Part shown: one piece after another, positions 63,937 to 64,000 of the stretch
Numbering within the stretch: the stretch's first letter is position 1
How the letters are laid out: every line of letters begins with the position of its first letter
NCBI GenBank assembly: GCA_963784895.1
Contig: CAWATM010000003.1
Span: 34,291 to 98,290 of the forward strand
Length of the DNA stretch: 64,000 nt
Reading direction: 5' to 3'
DNA from: Gaiellasilicea sp963784895
GTDB taxonomy: Bacteria > Actinomycetota > Thermoleophilia > Gaiellales > Gaiellaceae
Notes under the pieces: model-generated
Database searches by the model: none
Seen by the model: the letters and a program-made list of their open reading frames with translations, nothing else
Told to the model about the DNA's origin: nothing
Made by a program: the position numbers and the translations under genes

Positions 63937-64000
63937 TCCGGCCCGAGTGTAGGGCACACTTCCGTCGTGGAGATGACATCGAAGCCGCGTCTGCGTGGCG

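Overview
The window is very GC-rich (roughly 70 percent by eye), has tightly packed genes with many 4-base stop/start overlaps, and uses ATG, GTG and occasionally TTG or CTG starts. Gene content (NarL-type two-component systems, FtsX-type ABC exporters, universal stress proteins, AfsR/SARP regulator, DUF4389 and LtrA proteins) points to a high-GC actinobacterium. A Thermoleophilia (Gaiellales/Solirubrobacterales) environmental genome is my best guess, but this is an inference without any search.

Layout. 0-11.4 kb: end of an HxlR regulator, a secreted Vps62-like protein, a cupin, an ABC exporter divergent from a NarL-type kinase/regulator pair, a STAS protein, an unusual LacI-HTH/transmembrane/Thr-Pro-stalk protein, and a four-gene ECF sigma/anti-sigma operon in which both sigma and anti-sigma frames are broken by one base. 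11.7-31.4 kb: a stress and low-oxygen locus resembling a mycobacterial DosR regulon. Five head-to-tail transcription units encode universal stress proteins, CBS proteins, an alcohol dehydrogenase, a second ABC exporter, a MgtE-like transporter, a GNAT/acyl-CoA ligase, a membrane-anchored copper nitrite reductase, phosphoketolase and a compact acetate kinase. They end against a GAF-sensor kinase and NarL regulator on the other strand. A short motif recurs upstream of these units. 31.5-43.1 kb: an LtrA protein, a dipeptidase/transporter operon (pepD, Dcu, APC, ThrE), a phospholipase D protein and an MFS exporter. 43.1-50.1 kb: a frameshifted class II glutamine amidotransferase, membrane proteins, a divergent promoter with paired 16-bp operators in front of a DUF4389 gene and a ParB-like gene, a secreted protein and an AfsR-like giant regulator. 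50.1-53.1 kb: an AI-2E-family membrane protein, a GH24 lysozyme and an M15 peptidase.

53.4-62.7 kb is the most interesting part: a TPR membrane protein, a metacaspase-type peptidase, an LCAT-like alpha/beta hydrolase, a second caspase fused to a large C-terminal region, and a membrane protein, all in one direction. The last four are contiguous behind one good promoter. Protease plus lipase plus membrane proteins suggests a membrane-damaging or conflict (immunity/cell death) module; I know of no exact published match. The window ends with another membrane protein and a tRNA-Lys(UUU).

Four genes (sigma, anti-sigma, glutamine amidotransferase, second caspase) each look intact apart from one extra base. 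The shared direction of these errors suggests sequencing or assembly insertions rather than decay.
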